Shown piece by piece: positions 1 through 7,308 of a DNA stretch of 8,800 nt. The translations under genes were made by a program, and so were the position numbers. The stretch comes from Flavobacteriales bacterium (GTDB lineage Bacteria; Bacteroidota; Bacteroidia; Flavobacteriales; Flavobacteriaceae), in contig JALWYR010000016.1 in the NCBI GenBank assembly GCA_027003085.1, positions 1 through 8,800 on the forward strand, read 5' to 3'. The notes beneath the pieces were generated by a model that saw nothing but the letters and a program-made list of their open reading frames with translations, did not search any database and had not been told where the DNA came from. Position 1 is the first letter of the stretch. Every line of letters starts with the position of its first letter.

Positions 1-1325
1 GCCATATCCAAATCACGGGCAAACCATGCATTGAACGAACCGGAAGTTTGGTTTCCGTACTGATCATCAAAATCGCCGTGACGCTTATATTGCGAATAAA
101 TGGCAGATAATCCTACTTCAAGTTTTTTATTTACATGATACGAAAAGTTCGAAGTCAGGAAATAGCGTCCGTATTTTGAATAAGGAATAACACCTTTTTG
201 ACTCAAATTAGAGAAGGCTAAACGAGCCTTATATTTATCGGTAGCAGAATAAAGAGCTACATTATTTTTGATATAAACCCCGGTGTTATAGAAATTTTTT
301 ACATTGTCGGGCTGAGCTTCCCATTTGGCTGTTTTACCGAAGTAAGGACTTCCGGGAACCCAAGCATACCAAGGCATATACTCGCGGCCATCGAATTTAG
401 GCCCCCAACTTTCATCTACAAAAGTACGACGAATGAAATATACTCCTTGGAAAGCGGGATCAGTCCATTCGGCATATTGCGGACCTAAACCGCTGTAAGC
501 GGCATAGTCATATTGCATCCATTCGTTTTCGTGCTGATAACCTTGTCCGTACCAGTTTTGGTATTTGGGCAAGTAAGCAATTTTTTCAAAAGTTACTTTG
601 CTATTAACATCAACACCAAACTTACCGGCTTTGGCGGATTTGGTCGTAATTTGAACCACACCGTTTTCACCGCGTTGTCCGTAAATAGCCGTAGCATTGG
701 GGCCTTTTAACACGTTCACACTGGCAATATCATCGGGATCCACTACCGAAGGATCACCTACAACTACTCCATCCACAACATACAAAGCATCGGCATCCGA
801 ACTAAGCGAAATACGACCTCGCAGGCGAACTTTGGGCGAGGCTCCCAACTTGGAACCGGCTTGTTCCCAAACTTGTGCACCGGCAACCTTACCGGAAAGT
901 GCCGATTGTACGTTGGAAATATCGGACATTTCCAATTTTTTGGCCGTTACCGGCTGTGCCGCATAGGACAAGGTTTTAATTTCGGTTTTACGTCCCGAAA
1001 TATCAACAACCACAGTTTCCAACTGTTCCCCGGGTACCAATTTCACATTAATCACACTTTGGTTACCTACTTTTACTTTCTTCTCGGTGTAACCTTGATA
1101 GGAAAATACCAATACATCATCAGGCGTGGCCATGATGCTGTATTTTCCGTCGAAATCCGTCACGGTACCCTTTTGCGTACCTTGTACCACGACGTTCACA
1201 CTCGGTAACGGTTCACCGGTGCTTGCATCGGTTACCGTACCGGACACCTTTTTCTCCTGGGCAAATGAAATTTGCACCACCAACGCTAATAAGAGCGTCC
1301 AGAGTCCTTTAAACTTTGTTCTCAT
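1..1325 (-). CDS. SusC/RagA-family TonB-dependent outer-membrane receptor, N-terminal part (runs off the left edge)
   Basis: Reading the minus strand from the ATG at 1325 gives 441 open codons that continue past the window edge, so about the first 40 percent of a typical ~1000-residue receptor is present. Residues 1-22 form a signal peptide (MRTKFKGLWT, a hydrophobic core, then SFA before Q23). Residues ~26-98 are a carboxypeptidase-regulatory-like domain (VSGTVTDASTGEPLPSVNV, FDGKYSI, VFSYQGY). A TonB-box-like LETVVV lies at 102-107. Residues ~115-230 are the plug domain, with LSGKVAGAQV, VRLRGRISLSSDADALYVVDG, NVLKGPNATAIYGQRGENGVVQITTK. The rest is the start of the beta barrel. By family, such proteins import glycans, peptides or other large ligands across the outer membrane with a SusD lipoprotein; a susD gene would be expected just beyond the left edge. 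The substrate cannot be told. A good promoter lies 28 bases upstream of the start. Confidence 0.95.
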   Translation of the reverse strand, partial: MRTKFKGLWTLLLALVVQISFAQEKKVSGTVTDASTGEPLPSVNVVVQGTQKGTVTDFDGKYSIMATPDDVLVFSYQGYTEKKVKVGNQSVINVKLVPGEQLETVVVDISGRKTEIKTLSYAAQPVTAKKLEMSDISNVQSALSGKVAGAQVWEQAGSKLGASPKVRLRGRISLSSDADALYVVDGVVVGDPSVVDPDDIASVNVLKGPNATAIYGQRGENGVVQITTKSAKAGKFGVDVNSKVTFEKIAYLPKYQNWYGQGYQHENEWMQYDYAAYSGLGPQYAEWTDPAFQGVYFIRRTFVDESWGPKFDGREYMPWYAWVPGSPYFGKTAKWEAQPDNVKNFYNTGVYIKNNVALYSATDKYKARLAFSNLSQKGVIPYSKYGRYFLTSNFSYHVNKKLEVGLSAIYSQYKRHGDFDDQYGNQTSGSFNAWFARDLDM

Positions 1326-1352
1326 CTGTATGGTTTTTTGTTTTGCTAACTA

Positions 1353-1383
1353 CAAATATCGGAAAAAAAAATTATTCTGCAAA
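1353..1383 (-). promoter_or_regulatory. Bacteroidota-type promoter of the SusC-like gene
   Basis: On the minus strand a TTTG box (1383-1380) is followed after 19 bases by GATATTTG (1360-1353). This matches the Bacteroidota sigma-factor pattern TTTG-N19-21-TAnnTTTG with one mismatch in the -7 box. Transcription would start near 1346, leaving a leader of about 20 bases. Its presence suggests the receptor is not solely dependent on readthrough from the upstream barrel gene. Confidence 0.65.
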
Positions 1384-1427
1384 CTTTTTTGAACCAACCC
1401 CAATGTTTTTAGCCGCACACGCCCGTT

Positions 1428-2699
1428 TTACCAATCAAAAACATAACCAATCGAAAACATAAATTGCTCATTATCAATATGAAATGATTTTGCGTACGGA
1501 TACCCGATTTCTATCCTTAGCCGGCCCGATTCCGTCCCGTTTTCCAATCCCAACCCACTCAAAAACAGGCTTTCAGCAACAAAAAACCGCCCAAAAAGCG
1601 CATAAATCCGGTGCCAAGCATACAATGAAGCACCTTTTTGGTTAAAATAAAACTGCTCATACAACAATAAATGACCCTGCGTATAATATGGCTGGGGTAC
1701 GAGGAATTTGAGATAGCTATCCGTGGTACGTGTTAAGGCCCATATACTGTCAGTGCTATAAAATCCTTTCATCTTATGTGTCAAAGGCGTATTCTTCCAA
1801 TGCTGCCAATATATTTCCGGCTTAATGTAATACACCCCGGTGCCTATCCCCACCTCACTTCCAACGGAAAAATTCCATGCATCCGCCACGGCACCGTAAT
1901 TCATTGACAAAACCGCATACCTGCGTATCCGGCCTTGCAAGGTGTCGGCATTGCGCATCCAAGCGCCTCCCACACCCCAATGCCACCGTCCGGTTTCATA
2001 ACTAAATACCGTTGTCGCATGTATAGCCAATCTATCGGCCGTTTTATTCCAATAAAGTTCAAACCGGTTGCTCCAAGCACTACCAAACATATATGGAAAG
2101 CGATGAGCATAACGAAAAAACTTATTCGATGCATCGGCCACATAATCCCACCCGACGGTCTCGGCCCGGTTAAAACCGTTATGCAAAACCAAATGCGCTT
2201 TGCCCTGAATGGTCCACCGTCCGTCTGCACGGGCCGGGGCCAATACAAATCCGGCCGATGTGTGATGCGGATTAGCCGCCTTGACTACCAATACCCGCCG
2301 GCCGTTTATATTAAAAGTCCGCCGGCCGTAAATAGTAAAACCCGCCAAGGGCACGGGCAAAGGGCCCAAGCCCCTGTGCCGCAATATCCGCATCCACCTG
2401 CGGGACAGATTGGGCGGAAAAGCCGGCTGCGAGACCACACTCAACGAATCCACCCGGCCATCACGCACCGAATAATAGGCCGAATATCCACCGCCTACCC
2501 TGACAATGGAATCGCAATGCAATAAACCCGGATAAGCAGCCAACACCCGCTCCACATCCCGCGCCGGCACTTTTTTATACCATACCGTATCCACAAATAT
2601 GCTCACCCCGGCCGATACCGGCAACGTATCCACGGGCGTCAATTGGGCCTCTATCCGGGTATACATTATAATTAATATATAAAACCAGCTTTTCCGCAT
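1428..2699 (-). CDS. Putative outer-membrane beta-barrel protein, possibly a divergent Omp85/BamA-like protein
   Basis: The frame is open further upstream to a TTG at 2756, but the start is placed at ATG 2699 because a signal peptide begins there (MRKSWFYILIIMYTRIEA, cleavage before Q19) and GGAAGGA lies just upstream. The product is 423 residues. Residues ~30-115 form a small soluble domain that could be one POTRA-like module. From ~160 to the end the chain alternates polar and aromatic residues as membrane beta strands do, and it ends in YVFDW, an aromatic C-terminus typical of barrels inserted by BAM. The stretch ~165-220 (LVLHNGFNRAETVGWDY, then RFPYMFGSAWSNRFELYW) resembles the first barrel strands of Omp85 proteins in Bacteroidota. 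I see no VRGF/Y motif, which that family normally carries, so the assignment is tentative. It precedes the SusC-like gene in the same direction with 102 bases between, but nothing shows a shared function. Confidence 0.6.
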   Translation of the reverse strand: MRKSWFYILIIMYTRIEAQLTPVDTLPVSAGVSIFVDTVWYKKVPARDVERVLAAYPGLLHCDSIVRVGGGYSAYYSVRDGRVDSLSVVSQPAFPPNLSRRWMRILRHRGLGPLPVPLAGFTIYGRRTFNINGRRVLVVKAANPHHTSAGFVLAPARADGRWTIQGKAHLVLHNGFNRAETVGWDYVADASNKFFRYAHRFPYMFGSAWSNRFELYWNKTADRLAIHATTVFSYETGRWHWGVGGAWMRNADTLQGRIRRYAVLSMNYGAVADAWNFSVGSEVGIGTGVYYIKPEIYWQHWKNTPLTHKMKGFYSTDSIWALTRTTDSYLKFLVPQPYYTQGHLLLYEQFYFNQKGASLYAWHRIYALFGRFFVAESLFLSGLGLENGTESGRLRIEIGYPYAKSFHIDNEQFMFSIGYVFDW

Positions 2700-2702
2700 A
2701 TA

Positions 2703-2709
2703 TCCTTCC
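2703..2709 (-). promoter_or_regulatory. Shine-Dalgarno-like site that supports the start at 2699
   Basis: GGAAGGA on the minus strand lies three bases before the ATG at 2699. It is the only strong purine-rich site before any start in this window and coincides with the onset of a signal peptide, so it favours this ATG over the TTG at 2756. The spacing is short for a classical Shine-Dalgarno site. Confidence 0.45.
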
Positions 2710-2833
2710 GGCAATTTAAGAATTTTCCTATTTGACCATGCAAAGCCTTTTAACAATCATAAAAATATCACACAATTAAAAACTGCCCGGAAAATCTTGC
2801 ACTTCGCCCCGGTAAAAATTCCACGAAATTCAT

Positions 2834-2841
2834 TAAATTTG
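2834..2841 (+). promoter_or_regulatory. -7 promoter box of the membrane pyrophosphatase gene
   Basis: TAAATTTG matches the Bacteroidota -7 pattern TAnnTTTG exactly and ends 27 bases before the start codon. No TTTG-like -33 box is visible at the usual 19-21 base distance. The 169-base gap between the divergent barrel gene (start 2699) and this gene must hold promoters for both; I see no convincing box for the minus-strand gene. Confidence 0.55.
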
Positions 2842-2868
2842 CCGCAAATCAAAAAATCGTTTAAATTT

Positions 2869-5022
2869 ATGGGAATGAATTTATTGTATGGCGTTTTGGC
2901 CATAAGTATTTTGGCCTTGTTGTTCACCTGGTGGCGCTCGGTTTGGATAGGCAAACAAGACTACGGAACCGACCGCATGAAACGGATCGGTGAGCACATC
3001 CGCCGTGGTGCTATGGCCTTTCTTACGGCCGAATACAAGGTGCTTATTGTATTTATCCTGGCCGTTTTCGTGCTATTGGCCTGGTCGGCCGACCCGGAAA
3101 AATCGTCCTGGCTTATTGGTATTTCCTTTATTTTGGGAGCCATAAGTTCGGCCTTGGCCGGTTTTATCGGTATGCGTGTGGCCACCAAAGCCAATGTGCG
3201 CACAGCCGCAGCCGCCCGAAGCGGTTTAGGCCGCGCCTTGGAAGTGGCTTTCACGGGCGGAAGTGTGATGGGTTTGGCCGTGGTTGGACTCGGCGTTTTT
3301 GGCATTTCCTTGCTCTTTATCCTGTATAGGGACATCGGCTGGGATGTCCAAAAGGTGATTACCGTTATTACCGGATTCTCGTTCGGGGCTTCCTCCATTG
3401 CCCTGTTTGCCCGCGTGGGTGGAGGTATTTATACCAAAGCCGCCGATGTGGGTGCCGACCTTGTGGGTAAAGTGGAAGCCGGTATTCCCGAAGACCACCC
3501 GCTCAACCCCGCCACCATTGCCGACAATGTGGGCGACAATGTGGGTGATGTGGCCGGTATGGGCGCCGACCTGTTCGAATCCTATGTGGGCTCGCTCATC
3601 AGTGCCATGGTGCTGGGAGCCGTGTTTATCGGAGCCGGATATTTTACCGGATCCAATGAACTTAATCCCGTATTCCTTCCCTTGGCCTTGGCCGCAGCCG
3701 GTATTTTGACCTCGATTCTGGGAACTTTCTTTGTGAAGGTCAAAGACGGCGGTAGTCCTCATAAGGCTTTGAACACAGGCGAAATCATTGCCGGCGTGCT
3801 GATGATTGCGGCATCGTGGTTCTTGGTGAAAGCCTTCTTGCCCGACCAATGGACCTTCGGCGGCAAAACCTATACGGCCATCGGTGTGTTCGTTGCCATT
3901 GTTTTGGGTTTGGTGGCCGGTATTCTCATCGGTTTAATCACCGAATATTACACCGGAACCTACAAAAAACCGGTTTGGCGCATCGTTAAACAATCCACCA
4001 CCGGACATGCCACCAACATCATTGCCGGTTTGTCCGTGGGCATGGAGTCCACCTTATTGCCTATATTGATATTGGCCATTGCCATTTTGGGCGCTTACTA
4101 CTATGCCGGACTCTACGGCATTGCCATCGCTGCCGTCGGTATGTTGTCAAATTTGGGAATCCAATTGGCGGTGGATGCCTACGGCCCCATTGCCGACAAC
4201 GCCGGAGGTATTGCCGAAATGGCCAAACTGCCCAAAGATGTTCGCCAACGCACCGACAAATTGGATGCCGTGGGCAACACCACCGCAGCCATTGGAAAAG
4301 GTTTTGCCATCGGCTCGGCCGCGCTTACAGCGCTGGCCCTGTTCTCGGCCTTTATGCACAAAGCCGACTTGTCGGCCATCAACGTGGCCAACCCCAAAGT
4401 TATGGCCGGATTGCTCATCGGTGGCATGTTACCCTTCCTGTTCTCGTCCCTGGCTATGGGTGCAGTGGGTCGTGCCGCCAAAGATATGATCGACGAAGTG
4501 CGCCGTCAGTTTCATAATATTCCACAACTGAAAAAAGCGCTGGAAATCATGCGCAATTACGGCGACAAACCCGAAGACCAATGGGACAAAAAAGACGTGG
4601 AGGCCTTCGAAAGCGCCGATGAATACGCCGAATACGAAAAATGTGTGGCCATTTCCACCAAGGCATCGCTGCGCGAAATGATTTTACCCGGATTGATTGC
4701 CGTGCTCACGCCCATTGTGGTTGGCTTTTTGGGCGGCGCCGAAATGCTCGGCGGGCTATTGGCCGGTGTGTTGGTTAGCGGAGTAATGATGGCCATTTTC
4801 CAAGCCAATTCGGGTGGCGCTTGGGACAATGCCAAGAAAATGATAGAAGAAGGCGTGGAAGTGGACGGACAAAAACTCACCAAAGGAAGCCCTGCACATG
4901 CCGCTGCCGTAACCGGCGACACCGTGGGCGACCCCTTCAAAGACACTTCGGGCCCTTCGCTCAATATCTTGATTAAGTTGATGTCCGTAGTGGCGCTGAT
5001 TTTGGCCGAACTATTGCATTGA
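2869..5022 (+). CDS. hppA: K+-dependent membrane-bound ion-pumping pyrophosphatase (probably Na+-translocating)
   Basis: The 717-residue product hydrolyses pyrophosphate and uses the energy to pump Na+ and/or H+ across the inner membrane. It has the usual length and many hydrophobic helices. Catalytic motifs are present in order: DVGADLVGKVE (193-203), DNVGDNVGD (219-227), and DTVGDPFKDTSGPSLN from 684. GNTTAAIGKG (469-478) has Ala at the position where K+-independent enzymes carry Lys, which marks a K+-dependent enzyme. In DLFESYVG the glutamate is at 237, and Gly stands four residues later at 241; from memory this placement is that of Na+-PPases, whereas plant K+-dependent H+-PPases have the Glu four residues later. 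A Na+,H+ dual pump cannot be excluded. The frame is open to a TTG at 2797, but ATG 2869 (or ATG 2875) is chosen because it follows an exact -7 box and matches the hydrophobic N-terminus. A hairpin terminator follows 22 bases after the stop. Confidence 0.96.
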   Translation: MGMNLLYGVLAISILALLFTWWRSVWIGKQDYGTDRMKRIGEHIRRGAMAFLTAEYKVLIVFILAVFVLLAWSADPEKSSWLIGISFILGAISSALAGFIGMRVATKANVRTAAAARSGLGRALEVAFTGGSVMGLAVVGLGVFGISLLFILYRDIGWDVQKVITVITGFSFGASSIALFARVGGGIYTKAADVGADLVGKVEAGIPEDHPLNPATIADNVGDNVGDVAGMGADLFESYVGSLISAMVLGAVFIGAGYFTGSNELNPVFLPLALAAAGILTSILGTFFVKVKDGGSPHKALNTGEIIAGVLMIAASWFLVKAFLPDQWTFGGKTYTAIGVFVAIVLGLVAGILIGLITEYYTGTYKKPVWRIVKQSTTGHATNIIAGLSVGMESTLLPILILAIAILGAYYYAGLYGIAIAAVGMLSNLGIQLAVDAYGPIADNAGGIAEMAKLPKDVRQRTDKLDAVGNTTAAIGKGFAIGSAALTALALFSAFMHKADLSAINVANPKVMAGLLIGGMLPFLFSSLAMGAVGRAAKDMIDEVRRQFHNIPQLKKALEIMRNYGDKPEDQWDKKDVEAFESADEYAEYEKCVAISTKASLREMILPGLIAVLTPIVVGFLGGAEMLGGLLAGVLVSGVMMAIFQANSGGAWDNAKKMIEEGVEVDGQKLTKGSPAHAAAVTGDTVGDPFKDTSGPSLNILIKLMSVVALILAELLH

Positions 5023-5044
5023 TTTGTAAAAAATAATTTCGGAT

Positions 5045-5076
5045 AAAAGAGCTTCCGCAATGGAAGCTCTTTTTTT
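5045..5076 (+). terminator. Rho-independent terminator after the pyrophosphatase gene
   Basis: A 12-bp stem pairs AAAAGAGCTTCC (5045-5056) with GGAAGCTCTTTT (5062-5073) around the loop GCAAT, and the T run continues to 5076. This isolates the pyrophosphatase transcript from the small gene downstream, which has its own -7 box. Confidence 0.9.
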
Positions 5077-5112
5077 GTGCCCGTAATCGTAGGTTTTCAG
5101 CCCAAACTTTTA

Positions 5113-5120
5113 TAGCTTTG
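5113..5120 (+). promoter_or_regulatory. -7 promoter box of the small cysteine-rich membrane protein gene
   Basis: TAGCTTTG fits TAnnTTTG exactly and ends 20 bases before the ATG at 5141. It lies after the terminator, so it can start a new transcript. No clear -33 TTTG is seen at the expected distance. Confidence 0.55.
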
Positions 5121-5140
5121 AATCCGGTAACACATTCGAT

Positions 5141-5422
5141 ATGAGCCATTCGTTCTGGTTGATACTTATCCTGAGCCTGACGCTGATTGCGCTGGGCACT
5201 TTGGGCATTGGCATTAAGATGTTTTTCAAAAAAGACGGTAAATTCGAAGGCACTTGTGCCAGCATGAACCCCGATACCAATCCCGACGGCGAACCCTGTC
5301 AATTCTGCGGGCGCACCAAGGACGAATACGAAGGTAACTGCTCACGGGAAATACTGAAAAAAATCATCGCCGAAAAAAAAGCCGCCGAACGCAATATTTT
5401 CAATCCCGACGAATATCTTTGA
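5141..5422 (+). CDS. Small membrane-anchored four-cysteine protein, NqrM-like
   Basis: The 93-residue product starts with one transmembrane helix (about residues 5-28, FWLILILSLTLIALGTLGIG) followed by a basic stretch (KMFFKKDGK) and a soluble tail with four cysteines: C39 in FEGTCASMN, C53 and C56 in PCQFCG, and C67 in GNC. The tail ends in a lysine- and glutamate-rich segment. The arrangement of a single helix, a glycine-rich helix end, a basic FFKKxGKFxGTC segment and downstream cysteines recalls NqrM (DUF539), which supplies iron for the FeS site of Na+-pumping NADH:quinone reductase. I recall similar short proteins in Bacteroidota annotated only as membrane or secreted protein. The spacing of its cysteines is not the textbook NqrM spacing, so this is a resemblance and not an identification. 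The gene lies between the pyrophosphatase terminator and the Ppx/GppA gene, whose ATG is 47 bases after this stop. Confidence 0.8.
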   Translation: MSHSFWLILILSLTLIALGTLGIGIKMFFKKDGKFEGTCASMNPDTNPDGEPCQFCGRTKDEYEGNCSREILKKIIAEKKAAERNIFNPDEYL

Positions 5423-5452
5423 ACGCTTTCGGCCCAAATTTGTTTATCTTTG
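5418..5452 (+). promoter_or_regulatory. Promoter of the Ppx/GppA gene
   Basis: TATCTTTG at 5445-5452 fits TAnnTTTG exactly and ends 17 bases before the ATG at 5470. A TTTG at 5418-5421 could be the -33 box but its spacing of 23 bases is longer than the usual 19-21. A second identical TATCTTTG lies at 5414-5421 across the stop codon of the gene before. Confidence 0.5.
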
Positions 5453-5469
5453 ACTTGAAAAACCCGGTT

Positions 5470-6366
5470 ATGAAAATCGTCAAATTCGCCGCCATCGACA
5501 TCGGCACCAATGCCATACGTTTGCTTATTGCCAATGTGGTGCGCGACGGAAACAAGCGAAGTAAAATAAAGAAAAACACCTTGGTGCGCGTGCCTGTCCG
5601 TTTGGGCGAAGATGTGTTCGAACGCGGCGAAATTTCGCCGGCCAAGCAGGAAAAACTCATCAAATCCATGCAGGCCTTTAAATTGCTCATGGATGTGTTC
5701 GACGTGCAGGATTATTTGGCTGTGGCCACTTCGGCCATGCGCGAAGCCCGCAACGGCAAGCAGGTCATCGACCGCATCCGCAAGGAAACGGGTATCCGCG
5801 TCGAAATTATCGACGGCGCCCGCGAAGCGGAGTTTATTGCCCACACCGACCTGGAAGACCTGATCGACCCGAACAAAAACTACCTTTATGTGGACGTGGG
5901 CGGTGGCAGCACCGAATTTACGGTCATCGAAAAAGGCCGGAAAAAAGGCTCGCAATCCTTCAAACTGGGCACCGTGCGTGCCCTGAAAGACAAAATCCCG
6001 TCCGGCGAATGGAACCGGGCCAAGCAATGGGTCAAAGAACATACCGTGGATTTGGACGATATTTACCTCATCGGTTCGGGTGGCAATATCAACAAGCTGT
6101 TCAAAATGTCGGGCAAGGTGCCCGGTTCGCCCCTGACCAAACCGCACTTGAAAGCCCTTTACAAAATGCTCAAATCCATGAGCTACAAACAACGCATCAA
6201 AGAATTGGGCCTCAACCCCGACCGCGCCGACGTGATTATTCCCGCCGCCAAAATCTATACCCGGGCCATGAATTGGAGCGGTGCCGACAAAATCTATGTA
6301 CCCAGCATTGGTCTGGCCGACGGCATTATCAAATACTTGCACGACAAGCACCGGACCGGAAACTAA
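5470..6366 (+). CDS. Ppx/GppA-family phosphatase (exopolyphosphatase-like), short form
   Basis: The 298-residue protein has the ASKHA (actin/Hsp70/sugar kinase) fold motifs of the Ppx/GppA family: AAIDIGTNAIRLL at 7-19 (first phosphate-binding loop), AVATSAMREARN at 84-95, VDVGGGSTEF at 141-150 (second phosphate loop), and LIGSGGNINKL from 200, with the closing PSIGLADGIIKYL helix. Members split phosphate from polyphosphate or from pppGpp in the cytoplasm; the sequence alone does not decide between them. It is the two-lobe core length (~300 residues) without the C-terminal HD-like domain of the ~500-residue E. coli enzymes. The frame is open upstream to a TTG at 5421, but ATG 5470 gives the family N-terminus and follows a -7 box. 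The neighbouring pyrophosphatase also handles phosphoanhydride bonds, but the terminator and separate promoters argue against co-transcription with it. Confidence 0.93.
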   Translation: MKIVKFAAIDIGTNAIRLLIANVVRDGNKRSKIKKNTLVRVPVRLGEDVFERGEISPAKQEKLIKSMQAFKLLMDVFDVQDYLAVATSAMREARNGKQVIDRIRKETGIRVEIIDGAREAEFIAHTDLEDLIDPNKNYLYVDVGGGSTEFTVIEKGRKKGSQSFKLGTVRALKDKIPSGEWNRAKQWVKEHTVDLDDIYLIGSGGNINKLFKMSGKVPGSPLTKPHLKALYKMLKSMSYKQRIKELGLNPDRADVIIPAAKIYTRAMNWSGADKIYVPSIGLADGIIKYLHDKHRTGN

Positions 6367-6432
6367 AAAATCGGCAATTTTGTTGCTTATAAATTTATTT
6401 TATTCCAATATTGCGTCCAATTATCGGATTAT

Positions 6433-6465
6433 TTTGGTAAATCATTCATTTTATTAATATTTTTG
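6433..6465 (+). promoter_or_regulatory. Promoter of yaaA
   Basis: TTTG (6433-6436), 21 bases, then TATTTTTG (6458-6465) matches the Bacteroidota promoter pattern in both boxes and in spacing. Transcription would start near 6472, leaving a leader of about 24 bases before ATG 6496. The 66 bases between the Ppx/GppA stop and this promoter are AT-rich and show no clear terminator. Confidence 0.7.
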
Positions 6466-6495
6466 CAAAACCGTTTAACCAATAATTCACGGAAC

Positions 6496-7248
6496 ATGAT
6501 TGCCATCCTATCACCGGCAAAAAAACTCAACCAAAAGCGCTCGTTTCCCGAAAACCTTCCGTTTACCGAACCGGTTTTCAAGGAAAAGGCCGCCCAATTG
6601 GTTGAACGTCTGAGAAAATTAACGCCCGAACAACTGACCGAACTTATGGGCATTTCGCCCAAATTAGCCGAACTGAATGCCGAGCGGTTCGGGCAATGGA
6701 CAACCCAAGGCAGCTACCCGGCCGTGTTCCTTTACGACGGCGACACCTACAAAGGCCTGGACATCGAAACTTTTCCCCCTGACAAATTGGCGGACTTACA
6801 AGCTCATGTGCGTATTGTTTCAGGCCTCTACGGACTCCTTCGCCCCCTTGATTTGATTATGCCCTACCGTTTGGAAATGAAAACTCCGCTTCCGGTCGAA
6901 GGGCATAAAAACTTGCAATCCTATTGGCGCGATACGGTTACCGAACACTTGCGCAACGAATTGCAAGGCCGGCCTTTGATCAATTTGGCCAGCAAGGAAT
7001 ATGCGGCCGTGGTGGACGAAAGCCGCCTCGAAGCACCCGTGGTGCACATCGATTTCAAGGACTATAAGCGTGGTGCCTACCGCACTATCGGGCTATTGGC
7101 CAAACGCGCCCGCGGCAACATGGCCCGGTGGATTGCCCTGAACAAACCCGAAAAACCCGAAGAGCTAAAAGCTTTCGAAGGCCTGGGCTACCGCTTTGCC
7201 CCCGAAGTGTCGGACGAGCATAAAATGGTGTTTATCCGCCGGCAATAG
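6496..7248 (+). CDS. yaaA: Peroxide stress protein YaaA (UPF0246/DUF328 family)
   Basis: The 250-residue product matches the family over its whole length (about 257 in E. coli). Recognisable blocks are MIAILSPAKKLN at 1-12, PAVFLYDGDTYKGLDIETF at 75-93, VSGLYGLLRPLDLIMPYRLE at 108-127, NLASKEYAAVVD at 163-174, and FKDYKRGAYRTIGLLAKRAR at 187-206 near the C-terminus. In E. coli YaaA is induced by hydrogen peroxide and lowers the free iron pool, limiting Fenton damage; the biochemical activity is not settled. Earlier codons are open from 6463, but the ATG at 6496 yields the conserved MIAILSPAKK start, and the earlier ATG overlaps the -7 box. No OxyR-type site was recognised in the promoter. The stop is 60 bases before the thioredoxin start, which has its own promoter. 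Confidence 0.95.
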   Translation: MIAILSPAKKLNQKRSFPENLPFTEPVFKEKAAQLVERLRKLTPEQLTELMGISPKLAELNAERFGQWTTQGSYPAVFLYDGDTYKGLDIETFPPDKLADLQAHVRIVSGLYGLLRPLDLIMPYRLEMKTPLPVEGHKNLQSYWRDTVTEHLRNELQGRPLINLASKEYAAVVDESRLEAPVVHIDFKDYKRGAYRTIGLLAKRARGNMARWIALNKPEKPEELKAFEGLGYRFAPEVSDEHKMVFIRRQ

Positions 7249-7251
7249 GCC

Positions 7252-7283
7252 CTTGCTTCGGCACACTTTTTGTTATACCTTTG
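7252..7283 (+). promoter_or_regulatory. Promoter of the thioredoxin gene
   Basis: CTTG (7252-7255), 20 bases, then TACCTTTG (7276-7283) fits the TTTG-N19-21-TAnnTTTG pattern with one mismatch in the -33 box. It begins four bases after the yaaA stop codon and leaves a leader of about 20 bases before ATG 7309. Confidence 0.65.
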
Positions 7284-7308
7284 CGCAACCGAAAAATCCC
7301 AAAACAAT

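Noticed and set aside
1935..2525. 196-codon plus-strand open frame opposite the barrel gene
   Set aside because: It lies wholly antisense to a gene with a signal peptide and barrel features, and its protein has no recognisable domain.
3226..3849. 207-codon minus-strand open frame opposite the pyrophosphatase gene
   Set aside because: It is antisense to conserved pyrophosphatase motifs and its His/Gly-rich product is what codon bias on the other strand produces.
5299..6351. 350-codon minus-strand open frame opposite the Ppx/GppA gene
   Set aside because: It is long only because of the codon bias of the plus-strand gene, which carries all Ppx/GppA motifs; the product is rich in Phe, His and Gly without a known domain.
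6367..6381. AAAAT/ATTTT hairpin as terminator of the Ppx/GppA gene
   Set aside because: A five-pair stem of only A-T pairs is too weak to call.
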